The notes beneath the pieces are model-generated. The model saw only the letters and a list, made by a program, of their open reading frames with translations, was not told the DNA's origin and made no database searches. A DNA stretch of 64,000 nt, taken from positions 310,001-374,000 of the forward strand of contig NZ_BMZT01000001.1 in assembly GCF_014652935.1 (NCBI RefSeq), given 5' to 3'. A program made the translations under genes and the position numbers. Positions 1 through 7,904 of the stretch are shown here, one piece after another (position 1 is the first letter of the stretch; the number at the start of each line of letters is the position of its first letter). This DNA comes from Luteimonas padinae (GTDB lineage: Bacteria > Pseudomonadota > Gammaproteobacteria > Xanthomonadales > Xanthomonadaceae).

Positions 1-344
1 GAGGTCGCCACCATCACCGGGTCGACGACCAGGTGGGGAGGGCGATGGGCCTCGAGGGCATCGGCAACGGCATGGATCACCTCCGCAGACGCCAGCATGC
101 CGAGCTTGACCACGCCGATCCGGAAGTCCTCGAAGCAGGCGTCGATCTGGGCGCGCAGGAAGCCCGGCGGTGGCACGTGCACCGCGGTGACGCCGCGGGT
201 GTGCTGGGCGGTCAGCGCGGTGATCGCCGACAGCCCATGCACGCCATGCGCGGCAAAGGTCTTGAGGTCGGCCTGGATGCCTGCCCCGCCGCCGGAATCG
301 GAGCCGGCGATGGTCAGTGCGGAGACGATGTCTGTGCTTGGCAT
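1..344 (-). CDS. thiD: Hydroxymethylpyrimidine/phosphomethylpyrimidine kinase, partial (runs off left edge)
   Basis: ThiD phosphorylates HMP and then HMP-P in the pyrimidine branch of thiamine biosynthesis in the cytoplasm. Only the first 114 residues are in the window; the rest lies beyond base 1. The N-terminus carries [19 protein letters not shown], the classic ThiD substrate-binding start of the ribokinase-like fold, followed by [15 protein letters not shown] and, near the edge, [10 protein letters not shown], which is the conserved VxDPVM motif. The ATG at 344 is chosen because this motif normally begins within 15 residues of the start. The gene is divergent from the SulP transporter; the 169 bp between them shows no recognisable TPP riboswitch. 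Confidence 0.93.
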   Translation of the reverse strand, partial: MPSTDIVSALTIAGSDSGGGAGIQADLKTFAAHGVHGLSAITALTAQHTRGVTAVHVPPPGFLRAQIDACFEDFRIGVVKLGMLASAEVIHAVADALEAHRPPHLVVDPVMVAT

Positions 345-513
345 CCGCGGATTATGCCGGATGGCAGAGGCCCGCCTGGATGCCCGGATCCTGGAGGCCG
401 CTGCTGGCGCTGCGCGCGAAGTACCGGCGCTGAGCGGGGTGGCATCCGGCGCGCGGTGCGTCAGAATCGTGGGCCACGGAGTCCAGGAGGAATGTCCAGG
501 GGATGACGCGCAC

Positions 514-2196
514 ATGATCGCCATCGTGGAGGCCGCCCGCGCCGGCCTGCTCAGGCCGGGCAACTGGGCGCGGAACGTGTCCGCCGGCGTGGTCGTCGGC
601 GTGGTCGCGCTGCCGCTGGCGATGGCGTTCGCGATCGCCTCGGGCGTGACGCCGGCGCAGGGCCTTTATACCGCGATCATCGCCGGCATCGCGGTCTCGC
701 TGTTCGGCGGCTCGCGGGTGCAGATCGCCGGGCCCACGGGCGCTTTCATCGTCATCCTCGCCGGCGTGGTCGCGCAGTTCGGCATCGAGGGCCTGCTGGT
801 GGCTACGCTGATGGCCGGCGTGATCCTGGTGGCGATGGGCCTCGCGCGCCTGGGCGGCGTGATCCGCTACATCCCGGACCCGGTCATCGTGGGCTTCACC
901 GCGGGCATCGCGGTCATCATCTGGGTCGGGCAGTGGCAATCCTTCTTCGGCCTGCCGGCGCCCGATGCCGGCCCGTTCTATCTCGAGACCTGGCGCCTGC
1001 TGGGGTCCTTCGCGCAGCTGCACTGGCCCACCACGCTGCTCGGGCTGGGCAGCCTCGTGCTCGCGCTGTACGGGCCGCGGATACCGGGCCTGGCGAAAGT
1101 GCCGGGACCGCTGCTGGCGATGGTCGCGGCGACCGCGGTGACGGTGGCCTTCGAGCTTCCCGGCATCGCCACGATCGAGTCCACCTTCGGCGCCATCCCG
1201 CGCTCGCTGCCCACGTTCGCGGTGCCGTCGATCGGCTTCGACGACGTGATGCTGCTTCTCCCATCGGCCTTCACCATCGCCATGCTGGGCGCGATCGAGT
1301 CCCTGCTGTCGGCCGTGGTCGCCGACGGCATGGCCGGCACGAAGCACGACGCCAACCAGGAGCTGGTCGGGCAGGGCATCGCCAACATCGTCTCGCCGCT
1401 GTTCGGCGGCATCGCGGCCACGGGTGCGATCGCGCGCACGGCCACCAACATCCGCAACGGCGGCAACGCCCCGATCGCGGGCGTGGTGCACGCGCTGGTG
1501 CTGGTGCTGGTCTTGCTGGTGGTGTCGCCCTGGGCGGGCAAGGTCCCGCTGGCGTCGCTGGCGGCGATCCTGTTCGTGGTGGCGTGGAACATGAGCGAGG
1601 CGCCGCGCTTCATCCGCATGGTGCGCAAGGCGCCAACGGCGGACGCGGTGATCCTGCTGATCACGTTCGTGCTCACCATCCTCGCCGACCTGGTGGTGGC
1701 GGTGAACATCGGCGTGATCCTGGCGATGCTGCAGTTCATGCGCCGGATGAGCGCGTCGGTGGAGGTGGTCGAGCACACGCAGTCGAGCCTGCGCCACGAG
1801 CTGGCGGATGCGGGCATGGACTCGCTGCCGAAGGACGTGCTGGTCTATTCGATCGACGGGCCGTTCTTCTTCGGCTCGGTCGATTCACTGGAGCGTGCCC
1901 TGTCGTGGTCGCGGCAGCCGCCGCGCTTCGTGGTCCTGCGCATGGAGCGGGTGCCCTTCATCGATGCGACCGGGCTGAAGCGGCTGGAGTCCACCATCGG
2001 CAGCCTGCGTGCGCGCGGCGTGCAGGTGCTGCCCGTCGGCGCGAACATGGCGGTGCTGCGCAAGCTGGTGCGCGCGGAAGTCGTCAGCCGGGATCTCCCC
2101 GGCAGCTACTTCAAGGACCTGTCGGAGGCGCTTCTCTACGTCAGGGCGCAGCGGGTTCCGAACGACGACGAGGCTGCGGCTTCAAAGGTGTCCTGA
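514..2196 (+). CDS. SulP family inorganic anion transporter with C-terminal STAS domain
   Basis: A 560-residue inner-membrane SulP/SLC26-type transporter, usually for sulfate, bicarbonate or a related anion; substrate cannot be told from sequence. About 10-12 hydrophobic segments fill residues 15-400, starting with [19 protein letters not shown], a typical SulP first helix, followed by [14 protein letters not shown], the family signature. A STAS domain follows at roughly residues 430-545 ([16 protein letters not shown], then [11 protein letters not shown]). The reading frame stays open to base 97, but that extension overlaps thiD and has no membrane character, so I take the ATG at 514, preceded by purine-rich CCAGGGGA. 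It appears monocistronic and is followed by a strong palindrome. Confidence 0.92.
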   Translation: MIAIVEAARAGLLRPGNWARNVSAGVVVGVVALPLAMAFAIASGVTPAQGLYTAIIAGIAVSLFGGSRVQIAGPTGAFIVILAGVVAQFGIEGLLVATLMAGVILVAMGLARLGGVIRYIPDPVIVGFTAGIAVIIWVGQWQSFFGLPAPDAGPFYLETWRLLGSFAQLHWPTTLLGLGSLVLALYGPRIPGLAKVPGPLLAMVAATAVTVAFELPGIATIESTFGAIPRSLPTFAVPSIGFDDVMLLLPSAFTIAMLGAIESLLSAVVADGMAGTKHDANQELVGQGIANIVSPLFGGIAATGAIARTATNIRNGGNAPIAGVVHALVLVLVLLVVSPWAGKVPLASLAAILFVVAWNMSEAPRFIRMVRKAPTADAVILLITFVLTILADLVVAVNIGVILAMLQFMRRMSASVEVVEHTQSSLRHELADAGMDSLPKDVLVYSIDGPFFFGSVDSLERALSWSRQPPRFVVLRMERVPFIDATGLKRLESTIGSLRARGVQVLPVGANMAVLRKLVRAEVVSRDLPGSYFKDLSEALLYVRAQRVPNDDEAAASKVS

Positions 2197-2289
2197 CCCC
2201 ATCGACCCGCCATCGGGACGCCTTCGCAGTCCCGGTTCAAGCGCGCTCCTGCTCCTGCTCTTACTCCCACCCCACGGGACGGCTGGCAG

Positions 2290-2369
2290 GCGGAGGGTGT
2301 GCGGGCACCTGGCCGGCAATCAGGAGCGGCTCCACCGCGACGCCGGCCAGGTGCCCGCACACCCTCCGC
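2290..2369. repeat. 28-bp perfect inverted repeat with 24-bp loop (possible bidirectional terminator)
   Basis: Bases 2290-2317 and 2342-2369 are exact reverse complements over 28 bp (arm begins GCGGAGGGTGTGCGGGCACC). It sits in the 190-bp gap between two convergent genes, sulP and the PhoH gene, where a bidirectional terminator would be expected. No T-tract follows either arm, and the arms are longer than usual for an intrinsic terminator, so a mobile or recombination-derived palindrome is equally possible. Confidence 0.75.
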
Positions 2370-2386
2370 TTTCCGGACACCCGTCC

Positions 2387-3796
2387 CTACAACACCTCGG
2401 ACGCGTAATCCGCCAGCCGCGAGCGCTCGCCGCGACGCAGGGTGATGTGCGCGCTGTGCGCCCAGTGCTTGAAGCGGTCGACCGCATACGTCAGGCCCGA
2501 AGTGGTTTCGGTGAGGTACGGCGTATCGATCTGCTCCACGTTGCCCAGGCACACGATCTTCGTGCCCGGCCCGGCGCGGGTGATCAGCGTCTTCATCTGC
2601 TTCGGCGTCAGGTTCTGCGCCTCGTCCAGGATCAGCCAGCGGTCGAGCAGGGTGCGCCCGCGCATGAAGTTCATCGAGCGGATCTTGATGCGCGAGGCCA
2701 GCAGGTCGTTGGTGGCCGCGCGGCCCCAGCTGCCACCCTCCTTGCTGCTGCTCGGCAGCAGCACCTCGAGGTTGTCGGTCAGTGCGCCCATCCACGGCGT
2801 CATCTTTTCCTCCTCCGTGCCCGGCAGGAAGCCGATGTCCTCGCCCACGCTGATGGTGGCGCGGGTCATGATGATCTCGCGGTAGCGCTGCGCGTCCATG
2901 GTCTGCGCCAGTCCCGCGGCCAGCGCCAGCAGGGTCTTGCCGGTGCCGGCGGTGCCGAGCAGGGTGACGAAGTCGATTTCCGGGTCCATCAGCGCGTTGA
3001 GCGCGAAATTCTGCTCGCGGTTGCGTGCGGTGATGCCCCAGACCGCATGCTGGTGGCTGCGGTAGTCGTCGACGATCTGCAGCACCGCGCGGTCGCCGTC
3101 CACCGAGGCCACGCGGAATTCGGACTCCTCGTCGCCGGGCAGGTACAGGTACTGGTTGGGATGCCAGTCGTCGTTCTCGCCGCGGCGCAGCTCGTAGTAC
3201 GTGCGCCCCTTGTCGGTCCAGGACTTGAGGTCCTTGCCGTGGCGCTGCCAGAAGTCATCGGGCAGCGCGGTGGCGCCGGTGTAGAGCAGGCTGAAGTCGT
3301 CGAGCGCGCGGTCGTTCTCGTAATCCTCGCTGGCGATGCCGGCGATCGCGGCCTTGATGCGCAGGTTGATGTCCTTGGACACGAACACAACCGGCAGGTC
3401 GGCACCGTCCTCCGCGCGCAGCGCCAGGATCGCGCCGAGGATGCGGTTGTCCGGGGCCACCGCGCCGAACGAGGTCTTGTCCTCCTTCGGCACCGTGGTC
3501 TGGAAGCGCAGCACGCCGCTGGAGCCGGCGCCGCGCAGCTGCAGGCCGCCGGGGCGCTCGAGCTTCAGGCCCGAGGCGATGCGGTCCGCGCCCTGGGCCT
3601 CGATCAGCTCGTTGATGAAGCGGCTGACCTGGCGCGCGTTGCGGCTGGCCTCGGAGGTGCCCTTCTTGCCGTTGTCGAGCTCCTCGATCACCTGCATCGG
3701 CAGGTAGACGTCGTGCTCCTCGAACTTGAACAGCGCGGTGGGGTCGTGCATCAGCACGTTGGTGTCGAGTACGTAGATCCGCTTGCCGTGGTTCAT
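2387..3796 (-). CDS. PIN domain-PhoH family ATPase (YlaK/PhoH2 type)
   Basis: A 469-residue cytoplasmic protein combining an N-terminal PIN ribonuclease-like domain (about residues 5-135, YVLDTNVLMHDPTALFKF with the first acidic residues) with a C-terminal PhoH ATPase. The ATPase shows Walker A GTAGTGKT near residue 280, TRATISVGEDIGFLPG, Walker B LILDEAQN and the LGNVEQIDTPYL sensor region. Proteins of this PhoH2/YlaK architecture are reported RNA helicase/ribonucleases; that role is inferred by family. The ATG at 3796 has GAGG five bases upstream, preferred over an in-frame TTG at 3799. No obvious operon partner: the next upstream gene (PrxQ) is 120 bp away. Confidence 0.92.
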   Translation of the reverse strand: MNHGKRIYVLDTNVLMHDPTALFKFEEHDVYLPMQVIEELDNGKKGTSEASRNARQVSRFINELIEAQGADRIASGLKLERPGGLQLRGAGSSGVLRFQTTVPKEDKTSFGAVAPDNRILGAILALRAEDGADLPVVFVSKDINLRIKAAIAGIASEDYENDRALDDFSLLYTGATALPDDFWQRHGKDLKSWTDKGRTYYELRRGENDDWHPNQYLYLPGDEESEFRVASVDGDRAVLQIVDDYRSHQHAVWGITARNREQNFALNALMDPEIDFVTLLGTAGTGKTLLALAAGLAQTMDAQRYREIIMTRATISVGEDIGFLPGTEEEKMTPWMGALTDNLEVLLPSSSKEGGSWGRAATNDLLASRIKIRSMNFMRGRTLLDRWLILDEAQNLTPKQMKTLITRAGPGTKIVCLGNVEQIDTPYLTETTSGLTYAVDRFKHWAHSAHITLRRGERSRLADYASEVL

Positions 3797-3916
3797 CAAG
3801 GCCTCAGTCCGTGCGGGTGTGCGTGGTGAAGGGTGGCGCTGGAGCAGGTGTGGCCCACGCGAAGGCCGCCGCGGCCCGCTGGGCGGGGCGGCGCTGCGCG
3901 CGGGCAGGGCGGTGGA

Positions 3917-4396
3917 TCACCGGGCGCGCGCTTCCTTCAGCGCCTGGAGCACGGCATCGGCATGTCCGGGGACGCGCACCTTGCGCCAGGCGCGTGCGAC
4001 GCGGCCCTCCGGGTCGATCAGGAAGGTGCTGCGCTCGATGCCCATCACCTTGCGGCCGTACATGTTCTTTTCGCGGATGACGTCGAAGGCGCGGCACAGG
4101 GCCTCGTCGGCGTCGCTGACCAGCGGGAAGCGGAAACCCTGCTTCGCGCAGAAGTTGTCGTGCGACTTCACCGAATCGCGCGACACGCCCATGACGCCGG
4201 CGTCGAGCGCGTCGAACTCCGGCAGCAGGGCGTTGAAGTCCAGCCCTTCGGTGGTGCAGCCGGGCGTGGAGTCCTTCGGGTAGAAGTACAGCACCACCCA
4301 GCGCCCTGCGTGGTCGGCCAGCGTCGCGGTCGTGCCGCCGGAGAGCTGCAGCGGGAGCCTGAGGGTGGTGCTGTCGAGCGTGTCGCCTTCGTTCAT
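3917..4396 (-). CDS. bcp: Thioredoxin-dependent thiol peroxidase, PrxQ/BCP type
   Basis: A 159-residue peroxiredoxin that reduces peroxides using thioredoxin. The peroxidatic cysteine is C47 in PKDSTPGCTTEG. The residue five positions later, often the resolving Cys in this family, is Leu. C83 in NFCAKQGF lies 36 residues after C47, which is the spacing described for Xanthomonas campestris PrxQ (C48-C84), so C83 is the likely resolving cysteine. The start ATG at 4396 gives the standard family length. It lies 20 bp downstream of the GcvR-like gene on the same strand, so the two are probably co-transcribed, an arrangement that also resembles gcvR-bcp in enterobacteria. Confidence 0.95.
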   Translation of the reverse strand: MNEGDTLDSTTLRLPLQLSGGTTATLADHAGRWVVLYFYPKDSTPGCTTEGLDFNALLPEFDALDAGVMGVSRDSVKSHDNFCAKQGFRFPLVSDADEALCRAFDVIREKNMYGRKVMGIERSTFLIDPEGRVARAWRKVRVPGHADAVLQALKEARAR

Positions 4397-4416
4397 CCGT
4401 ATGCCTGCCAGCGCGC

Positions 4417-4980
4417 TCAGAACTTCATCGGATCCATGATCGCGTCGAGGTTGAGGTGGTCGCAGAACTCGAGGAAATCGTCGCGCAGGGCGGCGATGTG
4501 CATGTCCGCCGGGACACCGATCGTGACCTGGGCCGAGAACATGTCGGCGCCGGTCTGCATGGCGCGGTAGCGCGAACAGTGCAGGCTCTCGATGGTGATG
4601 CCCTGGCGGTCGAAGAAGTCCGCCAGTTGGTAGAGGATGCCGGGCTTGTCGGACGCCACCACCTCGACGATGTAGGGCAGCAGGTTGGACTGGATCGGCT
4701 TCGGACCGGTGCGGTACCAGACCAGCTTCAGGCCTTCCTCGCGCTCCAGGCGCGTCAGCATGGCCTCGAGCTTGGCGACCGCGTCCCAGGATCCCGTGGC
4801 CAGCGCGGTGACCGAGACGTCGCGCCCGACCGTCGACAGGCGGGTGTCGACCAGGTTGCAGCCGCTGTCGGCGATGCGCCTCGACACCGCCAGCAGCGGC
4901 GAGCGCGGATGCGTCGTGTAGGCGTTGATCAGGAGGTGGTTCTCGGTCGGCGCGGGCCGGGATGTATCGGTGTCGGTCAA
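4417..4980 (-). CDS. gcvR: GcvR-like tandem ACT-domain regulator
   Basis: A protein of about 187 residues with two ACT-like modules: ENHLLINAYTTHPRSPLLAVSRRIADSGCN at the start (about residues 15-90) and IVEVVASDKPGILYQLADFF later (about 100-180). This is the layout of GcvR, the glycine cleavage system repressor that works by protein-protein contact rather than by DNA binding. The start is uncertain: no ATG fits. The TTG at 4980 is used here because homology to ACT proteins begins soon after; a GTG at 4992 is in the same frame. It is followed by the peroxiredoxin gene 20 bp on and is divergent from dapA with a 188-bp shared upstream region. Confidence 0.8.
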   Translation of the reverse strand: MTDTDTSRPAPTENHLLINAYTTHPRSPLLAVSRRIADSGCNLVDTRLSTVGRDVSVTALATGSWDAVAKLEAMLTRLEREEGLKLVWYRTGPKPIQSNLLPYIVEVVASDKPGILYQLADFFDRQGITIESLHCSRYRAMQTGADMFSAQVTIGVPADMHIAALRDDFLEFCDHLNLDAIMDPMKF

Positions 4981-5168
4981 AGCGGAGTCCACGGAGTGCG
5001 GTGGGGGCGCCGGTTGCCGGCTGCCGTGCGGCCCTGGACGCGGGCGCTGTCGCCGCCCTGAGGCTGCGGCCAGCATACTTGCCCGTGCTTCGAGGCCGCA
5101 AGTAAGATCCCCGGAGCCGCGCGGCAGCCGCGCGGCGCTCCGCACGGCTTCCCAACCGCAGGTCCAGC

Positions 5169-6080
5169 TTGCATCTTTCCGGCAGCATCACCGCGCTGGC
5201 GACGCCGTTCACGGCCGCCGGCGACCTCGACATCGACGCCTGGCTGCGCCTGGTCGACGCGCAGCTCGCGGGCGGCACGCAGGCGCTGGTGGTGGCCGGA
5301 TCCACCGGCGAAGCCGCGGCGCTGGCGCCCGCCGAGTACCAGGCGCTGCTCGGCGCCGCGGTCGAACGCGTCGCCGGTCGCGTGCCCGTGGTCGCGGGCA
5401 CCGGCCAGTCCGGAACCGCGCACACCATCGAACGCACGCGCGTGGCCGCGGCCTGCGGCGCCGACGCCGCGCTGGTGGTCACGCCGCCCTACGTGCGCCC
5501 GACGCAGGCCGGCCTGGTGGCGCATTATCGCGCGGTCGCCGACGACGGCGCGCTGCCGGTGGTGCTGTACAACGTGCCGCCGCGCACCGGCTGCGACATG
5601 CAGCCCGCCACCGTCGCCGCGCTGGCCGGCCACGAAGCCATCATCGGCATCAAGGAAGCGGTGGCCGACGAGGCGCGGATGCAGGCACTGCTGCCGCTTG
5701 CCGGCCCCGGCTTCGCGATCCTGGGCGGCGACGATGCCACTGCGGCGCGCGCGATGCTGGCAGGGGCCGACGGCCTGGTGTCGGTGGCGTCGAACGCCGC
5801 GCCGGCCGCGTTCCGCCGCCTGTGCGACCTCGCCCGCGGCGGTGACGCCGCCGGCTGCACCGCGCATGCCGCGGCGATCGCCGCGCTGGTGGAGTTCTGC
5901 GGCGTAGAATCCAATCCCATCCCGGTGAAGGCGCTGCTGGCGCGGCTCGGCTTCGGCCACGTCGACGGCATCCGCCTGCCGCTGCTGCCGCTGTCGGCGG
6001 CGCACGCGGCCACCGCCGACCGCATTGCCGGCGACATCGCGGCACTCGAACAGACCTGCCGCGACGCAGTCGCGGCCTGA
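5169..6080 (+). CDS. dapA: 4-hydroxy-tetrahydrodipicolinate synthase
   Basis: DapA condenses pyruvate with aspartate semialdehyde, the first committed step of lysine/diaminopimelate synthesis. The 303-residue product has the complete TIM-barrel set: GSTGEAA in the substrate loop, Y134 in [10 protein letters not shown], and the Schiff-base lysine K162 in IIGIKEAV. Translation must begin at the TTG at 5169 (product [14 protein letters not shown]), since no ATG or GTG gives a complete barrel; TTG starts are common in this window. A lipoprotein gene follows 21 bp downstream, the same arrangement as dapA-bamC (dapX) in other Gammaproteobacteria. Confidence 0.95.
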   Translation: MHLSGSITALATPFTAAGDLDIDAWLRLVDAQLAGGTQALVVAGSTGEAAALAPAEYQALLGAAVERVAGRVPVVAGTGQSGTAHTIERTRVAAACGADAALVVTPPYVRPTQAGLVAHYRAVADDGALPVVLYNVPPRTGCDMQPATVAALAGHEAIIGIKEAVADEARMQALLPLAGPGFAILGGDDATAARAMLAGADGLVSVASNAAPAAFRRLCDLARGGDAAGCTAHAAAIAALVEFCGVESNPIPVKALLARLGFGHVDGIRLPLLPLSAAHAATADRIAGDIAALEQTCRDAVAA

Positions 6081-6101
6081 CCGATCCAGCAGGAGACAGC
6101 C

Positions 6102-6623
6102 ATGCAGCTTTCCCGTTCCATGATCCGTCCGGCGCTCGCCGTGGCCATCGCCGCGACCCTGGTCGCCACCGCCGGCTGCAGCTGGTTCCGCAAGGACAAC
6201 GCGCTGTACACGGCCGCCCCGCAGGACCGCCCGCTGGAAGTGCCGCCGGACCTCGACCGTCCCGACACCAGCTCGGCGATGCCGGTGCCGTCCAGCGGCA
6301 CCACGAGCGTGACGCGCTCGGGGATGGCGGCGCCCGCCGCTGCGCCGCAGGCCTCGAACGGCTTCACCGTGGCCGCGCCGCGCGACGAGGTCTTCGGCCG
6401 CATCGAGCCGGTCCTGGCCGGCATCGAGGGCGTGAGCGTGGTCAGCAAGGCGCAGTTGCTGGGCACGTACGACGTCGACGCCGGCGACAGCAAGTTCCTG
6501 GTGCGTGTCAGCCAGACCGATTCGGGCAGCTACGTCTCGGCGGTCGATCCGCGCGGCGTGGCGGCGACCGGCGCGGACGCGGTGCGGGTGATCGAGGCCC
6601 TGCGCGCGGCGCTGGCGCAGTAG
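6102..6623 (+). CDS. BamC-like (NlpB/DapX) lipoprotein
   Basis: A 173-residue lipoprotein: type II signal peptide with lipobox TAGC, lipidated Cys at C26, then an acidic, proline-rich linker and a C-terminal domain starting GFTVAAPRDEVFGRIEPVL. Position directly after dapA and overall layout match BamC/NlpB, an accessory lipoprotein of the BAM outer-membrane assembly complex. It is about half the length of Escherichia coli BamC (344 residues), with room for only one helix-grip domain, so it is a reduced member or an analogue. AGGAG lies six bases before the ATG. A strong terminator follows. Confidence 0.72.
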   Translation: MQLSRSMIRPALAVAIAATLVATAGCSWFRKDNALYTAAPQDRPLEVPPDLDRPDTSSAMPVPSSGTTSVTRSGMAAPAAAPQASNGFTVAAPRDEVFGRIEPVLAGIEGVSVVSKAQLLGTYDVDAGDSKFLVRVSQTDSGSYVSAVDPRGVAATGADAVRVIEALRAALAQ

Positions 6624-6660
6624 TCTCCGGCCGGGACCACGTCCCGGGTCGGAAACGCGA

Positions 6661-6687
6661 AAGGCGCGGCCCTGGCCGCGCCTTTTT
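6661..6687 (+). terminator. Rho-independent terminator after dapA-bamC-like operon
   Basis: An 11-bp stem AAGGCGCGGCC / GGCCGCGCCTT followed at once by TTTTT, 37 bp after the lipoprotein stop codon. Confidence 0.88.
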
Positions 6688-6737
6688 CGTGGTTCTTCTC
6701 CCGACTGAGGGAAAGGGCGCGGGTGGGGGCATCGCGG

Positions 6738-6841
6738 CGCTTCGACGCATGGCCTGCTGCCGCTCATGTCCCCCGATGCCGGCCCCACAGGGGCCGGCAT
6801 CTCCTCCTTGACTTCCCGTCAGCAGGCCACGCGCCGAAGCG
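6738..6841 (+). repeat. Structured inverted-repeat element, left copy
   Basis: A 104-bp unit whose ends pair over 22 positions (20 matched): 6738-6759 with 6820-6841. Inside is the conserved strand CTGCCGCTCATGTCCCCCG, an 11-bp hairpin (6777-6787 with 6791-6801 approximately, GGCCCC loop GGGGCC), then CTCCTCCTTGACTTCCCGT. The same two conserved blocks recur in opposite orientation at 6992-7081 around a different hairpin and different outer stem. No coding potential is evident. Confidence 0.75.
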
Positions 6842-6991
6842 TGCAAGGCCCCGGTGCGCCGTTGGAAAAAGCGCGGCGTGGGCCATTGGTCCCTGCGCGA
6901 GCCGCGAGGTGCGTCAACGCTCCGCCCTTCTCCAGCGGCTCCGGGTGCGACGCTTCCACCATCCCTCGACCGGCGGCACTGTTCCGGACTA
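6842..6991. other. 150-bp spacer between the two inverted elements, no recognisable gene
   Basis: GC-rich sequence with one short A-run (GGAAAAAGCGC near 6864). No open frame with a plausible start and ribosome-binding site, no RNA motif and no promoter that I can support. Confidence 0.5.
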
Positions 6992-7081
6992 CGGTGCGAT
7001 GCCTGCTGACGGGAAATCAAGGAGGAGGCTGTGACCACAGGCCGCAGCCGGGGGACATGAGCGGCAGCAGGCATCGCACCG
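6992..7081 (-). repeat. Structured inverted-repeat element, right copy (opposite orientation)
   Basis: A 90-bp unit with a perfect 17-bp outer stem: 6992-7008 pairs with 7065-7081. The block at 7001-7027 matches the reverse complement of 6801-6827 at 26 of 27 positions, and 7049-7072 is an exact reverse complement of 6752-6775 (24 bp). The outer stem and the inner hairpin differ from those of the left copy but still pair, which is the pattern expected when base-pairing rather than sequence is kept. Confidence 0.75.
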
Positions 7082-7111
7082 CAGCACGACCACCCTCCCG
7101 CCGGCCGCGTC

Positions 7112-7137
7112 AGGGATCAGCGCAGCGCGCGATCCCT
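7112..7137. repeat. Small hairpin between the structured elements and fdxA
   Basis: AGGGATC (7112-7118) pairs with GATCCCT (7131-7137) across a 12-base loop. It has no adjacent T-tract in either direction within the usual distance, so a terminator role for fdxA is doubtful. The rest of 7082-7189 shows nothing I recognise. Confidence 0.4.
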
Positions 7138-7189
7138 CACTTGGGAGAAGAACCTTTTTTGTATCCGGGGCCGGCGACGGCCCCTCGGC

Positions 7190-7513
7190 TCAGCGCTCCA
7201 GCAGCGGAAGCTTGCCGGGTTTGCCGTCCCAGTCCTCGGCGCCGGGCAGCGGCTCCTTGCGGGTGGTGATCACCGGCCACTCCTTCGACAGCTCGGCGTT
7301 CAGGGCCACGAAGCCCTCCTGGCCGGCGGGGACGTCGTCCTCGGCGTAGATGGCGTTGATCGGGCACTCCGGCTCGCACAGGGTGCAGTCGATGCACTCG
7401 TCGGGGTCGATCACCAGGAAGTTCGGCCCTTCATGGAAGCAGTCCACCGGGCACACCTCGACGCAGTCGGTGTACTTGCACTTGATGCAGTTCTCGGTGA
7501 CGACGAAGGGCAT
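7190..7513 (-). CDS. fdxA: 7Fe ferredoxin (Azotobacter FdI type)
   Basis: A 107-residue soluble electron carrier with one [3Fe-4S] and one [4Fe-4S] cluster. The cysteine pattern C9-C12-C17-C21-P and C40-C43-C46-C50-P reproduces that of Azotobacter ferredoxin I, where C8, C16 and C49 bind the 3Fe cluster and C20, C39, C42 and C45 the 4Fe cluster; the extra C12 here corresponds to the free C11. The C-terminal extension after residue 55 ([12 protein letters not shown], then [18 protein letters not shown]) also matches that family almost throughout. It stands alone, with 180 bp upstream to the tRNA gene that would hold its promoter. Confidence 0.96.
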   Translation of the reverse strand: MPFVVTENCIKCKYTDCVEVCPVDCFHEGPNFLVIDPDECIDCTLCEPECPINAIYAEDDVPAGQEGFVALNAELSKEWPVITTRKEPLPGAEDWDGKPGKLPLLER

Positions 7514-7655
7514 GGCTCGCTGGACTCGCTGCGCTGGACAAGACGGATGCGCATTGTAGCGCCCGGCCGCCGCGGATGAACGGCGCGCAGGATGCAGGGC
7601 CGGAACGTTCCAGCCTGGAATGCGCTTGGCCGGAACATGTTTGGTCGGGAACGGA

Positions 7656-7687
7656 CAGGGCCCGCGACGTTGCCGGCGCGGGCCCTG
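7656..7687 (-). terminator. Hairpin downstream of tRNA-Glu, probable terminator
   Basis: A perfect 11-bp stem, CAGGGCCCGCG (7656-7666) with CGCGGGCCCTG (7677-7687) and a 10-base loop, begins six bases after the tRNA CCA end when read on the minus strand. The following bases are only moderately T-rich (TCCGTTCC), so strength is uncertain. Confidence 0.6.
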
Positions 7688-7693
7688 GGGATA

Positions 7694-7769
7694 TGGCGCT
7701 CCCTACGGGATTCGAACCCGTGTTTTAGCCTTGAGAGGGCCACGTCCTAGGCCTCTAGACGAAGGGAGC
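7694..7769 (-). tRNA. tRNA-Glu, anticodon CTC
   Basis: A 76-nt tRNA including an encoded CCA (7694-7696). Acceptor stem GCTCCCT / AGGGAGC with discriminator G, D-arm GTC..GAC, anticodon stem TGGCC / GGCTA with loop CTCTCAA giving anticodon CTC (complement of 7733-7735), and T-arm ACGGG TTCGAAT CCCGT. The D-loop TAGAGGCCTA is typical of bacterial tRNA-Glu. CTC reads the GAG codon, the favoured glutamate codon at this GC content. Confidence 0.96.
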
Positions 7770-7904
7770 ATTTGGAGCATTGCCGCTCCCGGAGGGCGGC
7801 ACCGGCTGGACGACCGGCCCGAAGCACCATGGAGGCGCTGCGAGCTTGCTAGTATAGCAACGACAGGCTGCCGCTGGGCAACCCGAGCAGGTACTTTTTT
7901 TCAG

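Noticed and set aside
345-513. TPP riboswitch upstream of thiD
   Set aside because: The CTGAGA and ACCxxxxGAACCTGAT-like elements were not found on the thiD strand.
352-1797. Long minus-strand open frame under sulP and similar long antisense frames elsewhere (for example under pcnB, metG, cls)
   Set aside because: His/Arg/Gln-rich products without domains. They are mirror frames caused by high GC content and third-position bias of the real genes.
2208-2272. Possible worn REP copy (reverse strand GGAGCAGGAGCGCGCTTG) after sulP
   Set aside because: Only the GAGC-rich part resembles the family, and no paired palindrome can be drawn.
7057-7269. Open frame beginning MSGSRHRTAARP after a GGGGGA string in the right structured element
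   Set aside because: Arg/Pro/Ser-rich low-complexity product typical of out-of-frame GC-rich DNA; it runs into fdxA on the opposite strand.
7690-7780. tRNA-Glu as an attachment site for an integrated element
   Set aside because: No integrase, no repeat of the tRNA 3' end nearby, and flanking genes are housekeeping.
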